Assembly (NCBI GenBank): GCA_020047885.1
Contig: JAIFNF010000303.1
Location: 1-10,686 of the forward strand
Reading direction: 5' to 3'
Length of the DNA: 10,686 bases
From: Gammaproteobacteria bacterium
GTDB taxonomy: Bacteria; Pseudomonadota; Gammaproteobacteria; Competibacterales; Competibacteraceae
Positions 1-6,223 of this stretch are shown here, piece after piece. How positions within the stretch are numbered: position 1 is the stretch's first letter; each line of letters begins with the position of its first letter. A program made the position numbers and the translations under genes. Below the pieces are notes generated by a model. It was not told where the DNA came from and searched no databases. It saw only the letters and a list, made by a program, of their open reading frames with translations.

Positions 1-2002
1 TGATCCGCCGGATCTCATGCGACGTGCATTTTTGCAGAATGGCGTCCTTGACGCTCACATTCAGGACCAGCAATTCAAACACGCCGACCCGACCGCGATA
101 GCCGGTATGGTGGCAGTTCGCACAACCACGCCCTTGCCGAAAGGTGGTGCCATCCAGATCATGGCGCTTGTAGCCGAGTCGCTGGAGTTCGGTGGAGTTG
201 GGCTGATACGGTTCCGCACAGTTCGCGCATACCCGGCGTAACAACCGCTGTGCCAGTACCGAGACGACCGTGGAGGAAATCATGAAGGTCTCGATGTCCA
301 TGTTCATCAGCCGCAGCAAACCGCCAATGGTGTCCTCAGTATGGAAAGTGGTCAGCACCTTGTGGCCAGTCAGCGCGGCCTGAATGGCGGCGTCCGCCGA
401 GAAGCGGTCGCGGATTTCGCCCAGCACGATCACATCGGGGTCCTGGCGCAGGATGTGCGGCAGGGTGGTTTCAAACGTGACGTCGATTTTCGGATTCAGC
501 GAACACTGGGCAATGCCTTCGATGATGTATTCCACCGGGTCTTCCACGGTGGTGATGCAGCGGTCGATGCTGTTCAGATAGTTGACGGCGCTGTAGAGCG
601 TGGTCGTTTTGCCGGTGCCGGTGGGACCGGTGATCAGGATGATGCCGCTGGGCAGGTCGAGGGCATCGTCGTAAAAGCGGCTCAGCGTGCGCGGGAACAT
701 GCCAATCTGATCCAGCGGTACCAGTTGCGCCTTGCGTAATAGCCGCAGCACGATTTTTTCACCGTAGATGGTGACGTAGACCGAAACCCGGATATCAATT
801 TGCCGACCGTTTTTCGGGTCCTCGAAGGCGATATGCCCATCCTGATGGCGGCGGCGTTCGGCGATATCGGCCTTGCCCAGAATCTTGATGCGATTGGCGA
901 AGGCCGGAGCCAGTCGTTTGTCGAAGGTTTTATAGATGGCCAGCACGCCATCGCAGCGGAAGCGGATGCGCACCTCGGTTTTCATCGGTTCGATGTGGAT
1001 ATCGCTGGCCTGGGCGTTCATGGCGTCCAGCAGCATGGTATGCGCCAGTTCAACGACCTGTTTGGTTTCATCAATCTGGAGGGTCGGTGCCGCCAGATTC
1101 TGCCCCTGGCGTTTGTAGGCGTCGAGGGTTTCCCGGATCGCCCGCTTGCTGGTAATCAGTGGCGTGACCTCAGCGCCGAACAATCGAGTCGCTTCCTGAC
1201 GGATGCGCTGATCCAGGGGATCGGCAAACGCCACCAATACCCGATTGCCTTCCAAGCGGATGGGTAGCAAGTTGCGCTGCTGGTACCAGTTGGTATTGGC
1301 CTTTTCCAGCAATTTGCGGTCGATATCGCCGAGATCCGGGGTAATCTGGGTGAAGCCGAGTTGATCGGCCAGCACTTCAATGAGTTTATTTTCCTCGATA
1401 AAGTGATTTTCCAGCAGAATGTCGCCCAGTTTTTGGCCAGTGCCGGCTTCCCGTTGCAGGGAGAGCGCTGCTCGCAGGTCCTGTTCCCGCAAATAGCCCA
1501 GTTCGACCAACAGGGCACCGATCCGCACGGAAATCCGGTGCTTGCGGAGCGTAGTGCGTTGTTGCTCGGGACTGACATAGCCAATCTCGTTGAGGATGCT
1601 CAGCAACGGCCGTTCTGTGGAGAGTTTGGCGCGCACCCGCAAGGCGTAAGCTAATTGTTCTTGAGTGAGAACGCCGTCCTCGACCAGGAATTTGGCGATT
1701 TCCAGTGCCGTGCCATTGGCATTCGGCGCGTTGGCCGGACCGGGTTGGAATTGGACAACGGTCGGCAGCGTTTTGGGTTCGGCTGCCGGTTCCACGCGAA
1801 CCGTCGGCGGTTCGGCTGGAGTTGCCACAGATTCCAGGCGAACCGTGGGCGGTTCCATGACAGCAACTGCCGCCGGTTCGAGTCGAACGGTCGGCGGATC
1901 AATGGCATCACTTTGGAGATGCAAAGTCGCCGGTTCGTCAGGTAACGGCAACATCTCCGCAGCGGCGTTAATCAACGAAGCAGGTTGCGATAGCACGGAC
2001 AT
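1..2002 (-). CDS. GspE/PilB-family type II secretion / type IV pilus assembly ATPase (3' end cut by window)
   Basis: This is a cytoplasmic hexameric ATPase that powers pilus or pseudopilus assembly. From ATG at 2002 the frame is open to base 1, giving 667 residues without a stop. Residues about 1-95 are a low-complexity Pro/Glu/Val-rich leader with repeated PPTVR units. Residues about 98-155 and 160-215 resemble two consecutive MshEN modules. The ATPase core follows: Walker A GPTGTGKT at 459-466 (K465), Asp box around TTVEDP (484-489), Walker B DPDVIVLGE (521-529, E529), His box around H547/H554, and a CxxC...CxxC zinc motif (C592/C595, C627/C630). The zinc motif is typical of GspE and PilB and is absent from PilT. 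Only the last few dozen residues should be missing. The start lacks a strong Shine-Dalgarno sequence, and an in-frame stop lies 12 codons upstream, so the true start cannot be far off. Pilus and type II secretion roles cannot be separated without neighbours; the MshEN modules slightly favour a PilB/MshE-like role. Confidence 0.93.
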   Translation of the reverse strand, partial: MSVLSQPASLINAAAEMLPLPDEPATLHLQSDAIDPPTVRLEPAAVAVMEPPTVRLESVATPAEPPTVRVEPAAEPKTLPTVVQFQPGPANAPNANGTALEIAKFLVEDGVLTQEQLAYALRVRAKLSTERPLLSILNEIGYVSPEQQRTTLRKHRISVRIGALLVELGYLREQDLRAALSLQREAGTGQKLGDILLENHFIEENKLIEVLADQLGFTQITPDLGDIDRKLLEKANTNWYQQRNLLPIRLEGNRVLVAFADPLDQRIRQEATRLFGAEVTPLITSKRAIRETLDAYKRQGQNLAAPTLQIDETKQVVELAHTMLLDAMNAQASDIHIEPMKTEVRIRFRCDGVLAIYKTFDKRLAPAFANRIKILGKADIAERRRHQDGHIAFEDPKNGRQIDIRVSVYVTIYGEKIVLRLLRKAQLVPLDQIGMFPRTLSRFYDDALDLPSGIILITGPTGTGKTTTLYSAVNYLNSIDRCITTVEDPVEYIIEGIAQCSLNPKIDVTFETTLPHILRQDPDVIVLGEIRDRFSADAAIQAALTGHKVLTTFHTEDTIGGLLRLMNMDIETFMISSTVVSVLAQRLLRRVCANCAEPYQPNSTELQRLGYKRHDLDGTTFRQGRGCANCHHTGYRGRVGVFELLVLNVSVKDAILQKCTSHEIRRI
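1754..1897 (-). repeat. Degenerate in-frame tandem repeat encoding PPTVR(L/V)E units
   Basis: Three clear copies of a seven-residue unit (PPTVRLE, PPTVRLE, PPTVRVE at residues 36-42, 51-57 and 65-71) and a fourth degenerate one (LPTVV, 79-83) recur every 14-15 residues. The spacers between them are Ala/Val/Pro/Glu-rich. At DNA level each full unit is about 21 nt at 1877-1897, 1832-1852 and 1790-1810. Units carry short self-complementary stretches such as GAACCG...CGGTTC. The region probably forms a disordered linker between the N-terminus and the MshEN modules. Confidence 0.75.
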
Positions 2003-2013
2003 GGCGGGTCTCA

Positions 2014-2047
2014 ATGCTGGGTGGCGAATAGAACCCTATTCCAGCAT
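2014..2047 (-). promoter_or_regulatory. Bulged stem-loop in the leader of the secretion ATPase gene
   Basis: Read on the minus strand, ATGCTGG pairs with CCAGCAT (2041-2047 with 2014-2020). Stacked inside it, AATAG pairs with CTATT (2036-2040 with 2027-2031) around a GGTT loop, leaving a six-base bulge on one side. The structure ends about 11 nt before the ATG at 2002, so if transcribed it would sit across the ribosome-binding region. No T-run follows, so it does not look like a terminator. A role in translation control or as a protein-binding palindrome is inference only. Confidence 0.4.
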
Positions 2048-2081
2048 AAATAGCTGTTATTAGCCACTTTTCATTAGGAAA

Positions 2082-2105
2082 ATTCCCACACTGAAGTGTG
2101 GGAAT
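2082..2105 (-). terminator. Perfect 10-bp inverted repeat, probable terminator of the acyl-CoA dehydrogenase operon
   Basis: The arms ATTCCCACAC (2082-2091) and GTGTGGGAAT (2096-2105) are perfectly complementary around a TGAA loop. They lie 18 nt beyond the stop of the minus-strand acyl-CoA dehydrogenase. On that strand the stem is followed by TTTTCC, a short T-tract. Position and symmetry fit a Rho-independent terminator that also insulates the secretion ATPase gene. The tract is weak, so the palindrome could also be a dispersed element. Confidence 0.55.
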
Positions 2106-2123
2106 AAGTTAATTATGATGGAG

Positions 2124-3914
2124 TTAGAACTGTTCTTCGGTCAACGCCATGATCGAAACGCCGCCATGCTGGATGGAGCGCAACAACGCCCCGGCCTTGG
2201 GCAGGACGTGCTCGGCGTAGAAGCGGGCGGTGATCAGCTTGGCTTCATGGAACACCGGGTCTTCGCCAGTTGCCAGTTTGCCTTGCGCGACTCGCGCTGC
2301 CCGAGCCATTTGCCAGCCGCCGCAGACGTAGCCGGTCAGCATCAGGTAGTCCACGGATACCGCCATGACCGAATTGGCGTCACGGCTGGCCAGAATCCAG
2401 TCCGTCGCTCCCGCCAGCGCCTTCACGCCTTCGTCCAGCGCTGCACGGATAACCGCTAGATCATCGCCGGGTGCGGAACCCAGTTCGACAATGGTCGTTT
2501 CCATGTCGGCGATCAGCGCCCGCATCGCCGCGCCCTGGTCCATACTCAGTTTACGTCCCGCCAGGTCGGCGGCCTGAATGGCGGTCGTGCCTTCGTAGAT
2601 CGTGGTGATTCGGGAATCACGCAGATGCTGACACGCGCCGGTTTCCTCAACAAAGCCCATGCCGCCATGCACCTGGACGCCCAGGGAGGCGATCTCGATA
2701 CCGATTTCAGTCGACCAGCCCTTGACGACAGGAATCAGCAGATCAACCCGCGCCTGATGCCATTGGCGAGTGGCCGGATCGGGATGTTTACGGCCCAGAT
2801 CCATGTGTGCAGCGACGACGTAGGCTAACGCCCGCATCGCCTCGTTCTGCGCCTTCATGGTCATCAGCATCCGGCGCACATCGGGATGGTGGATGATCGT
2901 CACCCGGTCGCCACTTTTAACGCCGACCGGTCGGCCCTGCACCCGATCCTTGGCGTATTCGCGGGCGGCCTGATAGGCGCGTTCGCCAATGGCCAGACCT
3001 TGCAGACCGACTTTGAACCGCGCCTCGTTCATCATGATGAACATGTAGGCCAGGCCCTTGTTTTCTTCACCGACCAGATAGCCGATCGCCCCGTCCTGGT
3101 CGCCGAACGCCATCACGCAGGTCGGGCTGGCGTGAATGCCTAGTTTGTGTTCAATGGAGACGGCATGGACATCATTGCGGGTGCCGAGTGAGCTGTCGGG
3201 ATGGATCAGGAATTTGGGAACAATGAACAGCGAAATGCCCTTGACGCCTTCCGGCGCGTCCGGGGTGCGGGCCAACACTAGGTGAATGGTGTTGGCGGTC
3301 ATGTTGTGATCACCCCAGGTGATAAAAATCTTCTGGCCGAAAAGGCGGTAGTGATCGCCTTCCGGCACGGCGCGGGTGCGCACGGCGGATAGATCGGAAC
3401 CCGCGGATGATTCCGTGAGGTTCATGGTGCCGGTCCATTCGCCACTGATCATTTTTGGCAAATAAAGCGTCTTCTGTTCGGCGGAACCGGCCTGGTGAAT
3501 CGCTTCAATAGCGCCAGCGGTGAGCATCGGACAGAGCGCAAAGGACATGTTGGCGGAATTCCACATCTCCTGAGCGGCGGTATTGAACAATTCCGGCAGA
3601 CCCTGGCCGCCATAGTCGGCATCCGAACTGACGCCGTTCCAGCCGCCGTTGATGAAGCTTTGATACGCCTCGGCGAAACCATCAGCGGGAACGACGCCCT
3701 CCGGATCGATTTTAGCGCCTTGAACATCACCGATTTTATTAAGCGGAGCCAGTATTTCAGTGGCCATCTTGGCGGCCTCTTCCAACACGGCTTCGATCAA
3801 ATCCGGGCCGATGTCCTGCCCGGCAAAGGCGGGCAGAGCGGCAACTTCCGACAAGCCCGTTAATTCGTTAATAACAAATTGCATATCGCGGGTGGGGGCT
3901 GAATAGGCGGTCAT
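2124..3914 (-). CDS. Acyl-CoA dehydrogenase, DmdC-like long subfamily (about 596 aa)
   Basis: This FAD enzyme performs alpha,beta-dehydrogenation of an acyl-CoA and hands electrons to ETF. The 596-residue length, the N-terminal motif with TAYSAPTRDMQFVINEL (AcylCoA_DH_N type) and the extra C-terminal domain (about 465-596) place it with the long dehydrogenases related to DmdC (3-methylmercaptopropionyl-CoA dehydrogenase), not the 380-residue short-chain type. Visible landmarks are the flavin/substrate region TMNLTESSAGSDLSAVRT (163-180), the FITWGDHN segment (197-204), VHGGMGFVEE (415-424) and the catalytic-base motif YEGT with Glu441. The start is supported by AAGGA about seven bases upstream of ATG 3914. 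It is the last gene of the etfB-etfA cluster, 98 nt after etfA. Many members of this subfamily act on ordinary acyl-CoAs, so a DMSP role should not be assumed. Confidence 0.93.
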   Translation of the reverse strand: MTAYSAPTRDMQFVINELTGLSEVAALPAFAGQDIGPDLIEAVLEEAAKMATEILAPLNKIGDVQGAKIDPEGVVPADGFAEAYQSFINGGWNGVSSDADYGGQGLPELFNTAAQEMWNSANMSFALCPMLTAGAIEAIHQAGSAEQKTLYLPKMISGEWTGTMNLTESSAGSDLSAVRTRAVPEGDHYRLFGQKIFITWGDHNMTANTIHLVLARTPDAPEGVKGISLFIVPKFLIHPDSSLGTRNDVHAVSIEHKLGIHASPTCVMAFGDQDGAIGYLVGEENKGLAYMFIMMNEARFKVGLQGLAIGERAYQAAREYAKDRVQGRPVGVKSGDRVTIIHHPDVRRMLMTMKAQNEAMRALAYVVAAHMDLGRKHPDPATRQWHQARVDLLIPVVKGWSTEIGIEIASLGVQVHGGMGFVEETGACQHLRDSRITTIYEGTTAIQAADLAGRKLSMDQGAAMRALIADMETTIVELGSAPGDDLAVIRAALDEGVKALAGATDWILASRDANSVMAVSVDYLMLTGYVCGGWQMARAARVAQGKLATGEDPVFHEAKLITARFYAEHVLPKAGALLRSIQHGGVSIMALTEEQF

Positions 3915-3966
3915 GACGTTTCCTTTATGAGTTTTAATTTGGGAACCACAAGAAGTTGACGACAGC

Positions 3967-4003
3967 GCCCCTCTCCCGGTGGAAGAGGGGTTGGGGTGAG
4001 GGC
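3967..4003. repeat. Dispersed GC-rich hairpin repeat (REP-like), copy 1
   Basis: CCCCTCTCCC (3968-3977) pairs with GGAAGAGGGG (3981-3990) with one mismatch around a GGT loop. The tail AGAGGGGTTGGGGTGAGGGC ends at 4003. Nearly the same tail recurs at 6175-6195. The copy sits between etfA and the acyl-CoA dehydrogenase, where it could act as an RNA stabiliser or attenuator on the minus strand. Elements of this CCCTCTCCC...GGGTGAGGGC kind are common between genes in many proteobacteria. Confidence 0.6.
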
Positions 4004-4012
4004 GTTTGCGGA

Positions 4013-4960
4013 TTACGCGGCTTTCAGCTTGTCCAGTTCTTTGGACAGTTCGGGGACGGCGACGAACAGATCAGCGACCAGGCCGTAGTCGGCGACCTGG
4101 AAGATCGGTGCTTCCTCATCCTTGTTAATCGCGGCAATCACCTTGCTGTCTTTCATGCCCGCCAAGTGCTGAATCGCGCCGGAGATGCCGACGGCAATGT
4201 ACAGTTCTGGGGCCACCACCTTGCCGGTTTGACCGACCTGGTAATCGTTCGGGACGAAGCCCGCGTCCACGGCCGCACGGGAAGCGCCCACTGCCGCGTT
4301 GAGCTTGTCAGCCACATCTTCCAGCAACTTGAAGTTATCGCCGTTGCCCATGCCGCGCCCGCCGGAAACGATGATTTTGGCGGCGGTCAATTCCGGGCGG
4401 TCGGATTTGGTGAGTTGCTGGCTGACAAAACTGGAGATACCCGCATCGGCGGCGGGAGTGACCGTTTCGACACTGGCCGAGCCGCCCGTCGCCACTGCCG
4501 CCGGGAAGGCGGTGCCGCGCACGGTGAGTACTTTGACCGGGTCTTTGGACTGGACGGTGGCCAGCACGTTGCCCGCGTAAATGGGCCGGACGAAGGTATC
4601 CGGGCTTTCAATCTTGGTGATTTCGGAAATTTGCGCGACATCCAGCAAGGCAGCCACACGCGGCAGTATATTTTTACCGGCGGCGGTGGCGGGTGCCAGG
4701 ATATGGCTGTAGCCACTGGCTAGACTGACGACCAGCGCCGCCACATTTTCCGCCAACTGGTTAGCGTAGTAGGGAGCTTCGGCGGTCAGGACTTTTTTGA
4801 CGCCGACGACCTGAGCCGCCGCCTGGGCGACCGCATCGCAGTGATGGCCCGCGACCAGGACGTGGATGTCGTCGCCCAGTTGCAGAGCGGCCGTGAGAGT
4901 GTTCAGCGTCGCCGCTTTAAGGGCGGCGTTGTCGTGTTCGGCAATAACCAGAATGCTCAT
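4013..4960 (-). CDS. etfA: Electron transfer flavoprotein subunit alpha
   Basis: EtfA forms a soluble heterodimer with EtfB and carries the FAD that receives electrons from acyl-CoA dehydrogenases and passes them to ETF:quinone oxidoreductase. The 315-residue length is normal for bacteria. The N-terminal ETF fold ([11 protein letters not shown]) is followed by the FAD-binding C-terminal half: SGGRGMG (199-205), [11 protein letters not shown] (225-235), [20 protein letters not shown] (241-260) and [18 protein letters not shown] (276-293). It starts 21 nt after the etfB stop and has no strong ribosome-binding site of its own, which suggests translational coupling to etfB. No lesion is seen in etfA. 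Its usual partner gene upstream is damaged, so this EtfA would need an EtfB from elsewhere unless the etfB lesions are sequence errors. Confidence 0.96.
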   Translation of the reverse strand: MSILVIAEHDNAALKAATLNTLTAALQLGDDIHVLVAGHHCDAVAQAAAQVVGVKKVLTAEAPYYANQLAENVAALVVSLASGYSHILAPATAAGKNILPRVAALLDVAQISEITKIESPDTFVRPIYAGNVLATVQSKDPVKVLTVRGTAFPAAVATGGSASVETVTPAADAGISSFVSQQLTKSDRPELTAAKIIVSGGRGMGNGDNFKLLEDVADKLNAAVGASRAAVDAGFVPNDYQVGQTGKVVAPELYIAVGISGAIQHLAGMKDSKVIAAINKDEEAPIFQVADYGLVADLFVAVPELSKELDKLKAA

Positions 4961-4981
4961 AGTGTGTGAATCCCGGAGATG

Positions 4982-5685
4982 TTAGATGACGTGGGCTTCT
5001 TTGTGCAGCTTGTCGACGAGCGCAGCGACCGTGTCGACCTTGATGCCGGCTTGACGCTTGGGCGGTTCCTGTACTTTGAGGGTGACCAGGCGCGGCGTGA
5101 CGTCAACGCCGAGATCGGCGGGTTTCAGCACCTCCAGCGGCTTCTTCTTGGCCTTCATAATGTTGGGCAGTTTGACGAAGCGCGGTTGGGCAGTTTCAGC
5201 GCGACGGTTTCCAGACCGCCATCGACTTCACGGGTCACAGTGACCGTGCCATCGCCCGGTTCGACCTTGGAGGCGAAAGCGCCCTGCGCCCAGCCCAGCA
5301 GCGCCGCCAGCATCTGGCCAGTCTGATTAGCGTCGTCATCAATGGCCTGTTTGCCGAGAATAATCAGATCCGGCTTTTCCTTATCGACGACGGCTTTGAG
5401 CAGTTTAGCGACGGCCAGTGGTTGCAGTTCAACGTCGGTTTCGACCAGGATGCCCCGGTCAGCGCCCATGGCCAGGGCGGTGCGAACCGTGTCCTGACAG
5501 GCCGGGACGCCCAGCGAGACCGCAACGATCTCTTTGGCCTTACCGGCTTCCTGTAAACGCACGGCTTCTTCGACAGCAATTTCATCAAACGGATTCATGG
5601 ACATTTTGACGTTGGCGGTTTCCACGCCGGAACCGTCCGCCTTGGCCCGAACCTTGACGTTGTAGTCCACGACCCGTTTTACGGG
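4982..5685 (-). pseudogene. etfB: Electron transfer flavoprotein subunit beta, broken by start loss and an internal deletion/frameshift
   Basis: Family EtfB is about 249 residues. The 5' part here reads from codons for [12 protein letters not shown] (from 5685) through [40 protein letters not shown] and [17 protein letters not shown] (ending at 5188). Two defects are visible. First, the expected start MKVLVxV is absent: similarity begins at PVKRV, preceded by unrelated codons with no ATG. The only nearby start in frame is a GTG at 5670, inside the conserved VVDYN motif. Second, after LKLP the about ten residues expected before EPRY/EPRF (family pattern xVVTTDLRLN) are missing. The sequence resumes one frame away as [20 protein letters not shown] and continues 67 codons to the normal C-terminus KEAHVI and TAA at 4982. 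The gap is about 31 nt. If followed in frame 1, the product stops at 5155 after a short aberrant tail. A real pseudogene is the simplest reading; an assembly or base-calling error remains possible. Confidence 0.85.
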
Positions 5686-5847
5686 GGTTGCGTGTGATGG
5701 TGGAGTACACCTAAAGGGGTTAAAACCTTACCAAGTAATGGTATTTAGTCCCCCCCGGGGATGCAATGCATTTATTGGTTATGCGCGTGGATAGATGCCC
5801 GTGTACCCAACCACCTGGCCGGTTGCCATGCGCTCTTCAGGCTACCC
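5686..5847. other. Unassigned filler between two truncated divergent genes (probable deletion scar)
   Basis: These 162 nt separate the point where etfB similarity begins on the minus strand from the point where narJ similarity begins on the plus strand. A plus-strand frame opens at ATG 5761 and runs into the narJ remnant, but its first 29 residues resemble nothing I recognise. The part around 5711-5750 is AT-richer and holds a small imperfect palindrome, TACCA-AGTAA-TGGTA (5729-5743). A run of seven C and four G follows at 5750-5760. I see no clear promoter, transposase remnant or RNA gene. Confidence 0.5.
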
Positions 5848-6126
5848 CGCGTTTTCCGCATCGCCTTACTCGGTGCTCGCCTGACCGAGCGCGGCAGCGG
5901 TTATCACGTGGTGTTCGAAGCGCTGTCGGCGTTAGTCGGTGAACCGGCGGATATGGCGGATATTCGCCGCTAGGTCGCCGATGAGGAGCCGGATCAGACC
6001 GTGGTGAATAGGGACGAGATTTGGGAAGAGGAGGCCGTGATGTTTCTCGGGAATCAGGACGGTTGCGGCATAAACCGCCCCCTGCCGGGCGCACCGCAAC
6101 CGCTGCAATGGGTTCCCCCGTCTTCA
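5848..6126 (+). pseudogene. narJ: NarJ C-terminal remnant (nitrate reductase assembly chaperone) with in-frame amber stop
   Basis: NarJ is a cytoplasmic chaperone of about 230 residues that helps insert the molybdenum cofactor into NarG and attach NarGH to NarI. Here only about 92 codons matching its C-terminal part remain. They read ALLGARLTERGSGYHVVFEA, LVGEPAD, then a TAG at 5971-5973, then VADEEPDQT, the hallmark WEEEAVMF and CGIN...PQPLQWVPP. The TAG stands where Gln is common, so a single CAG-to-TAG change would explain it. The N-terminal 130 or so residues, including the usual FDRGRxxSLHLFEHVHGESRDRG core, are absent. Past about 6126 the frame runs into a PAPAP repeat tail and would overlap the narI start by 41 nt (stop at 6262-6264). 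It lies directly upstream of narI in the standard narGHJI order. Confidence 0.82.
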
Positions 6127-6130
6127 CCTT

Positions 6131-6166
6131 CACCCGCACCCGCACCCGCACCCGCACCCGCACCCG
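6131..6166. repeat. Hexanucleotide tandem repeat, six perfect CACCCG copies
   Basis: Six perfect copies of CACCCG run from 6131 to 6166, preceded by a degenerate copy CACCTT at 6125-6130. In the narJ frame they would encode alternating Pro-Ala; on the minus strand they encode Arg-Val repeats. They abut the dispersed GC-rich repeat. Such a short unit is prone to slippage, and a change in copy number would not shift frame because the unit is six bases. Confidence 0.85.
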
Positions 6167-6195
6167 CAAGCGGGAGAGGGGTCGGGGGTGAGGGC
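6163..6195. repeat. Dispersed GC-rich hairpin repeat (REP-like), copy 2
   Basis: CCCGC (6163-6167) and GCGGG (6170-6174) form a tight inverted repeat, followed by AGAGGGGTCGGGGGTGAGGGC (6175-6195). This tail matches copy 1 (3984-4003) in the same orientation with one substitution and one extra G. It lies between narJ and narI and probably arrived together with, or seeded, the adjacent hexanucleotide tract. Confidence 0.6.
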
Positions 6196-6223
6196 CGTTT
6201 TCGATCATGCGAGGCCAACGATC

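Noticed and set aside
1754..1897. Regularly spaced repeats that could suggest a CRISPR array.
   Set aside because: The units are in-frame, coding and degenerate, with spacers of only about 20-24 nt that share composition; there are no cas genes.
2124..3914. Naming the acyl-CoA dehydrogenase dmdC and proposing DMSP breakdown.
   Set aside because: The long subfamily includes many enzymes of other substrate range, and no dmdA, dmdB or dmdD gene is nearby.
3956..4723. A 255-codon plus-strand open frame opposite etfA.
   Set aside because: It shadows a complete, well-conserved etfA and begins inside a dispersed repeat.
4982..5685. Programmed frameshifting as an explanation for etfB.
   Set aside because: About ten conserved residues are missing as well as the frame being changed, and there is no slippery heptamer or pseudoknot that I can see; a deletion explains both.
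5686..5847. A divergent promoter region for etfB and narJ.
   Set aside because: Both flanking genes lack their own starts, so the interval is not a normal intergenic region, and I see no convincing -35/-10 pair in either direction.
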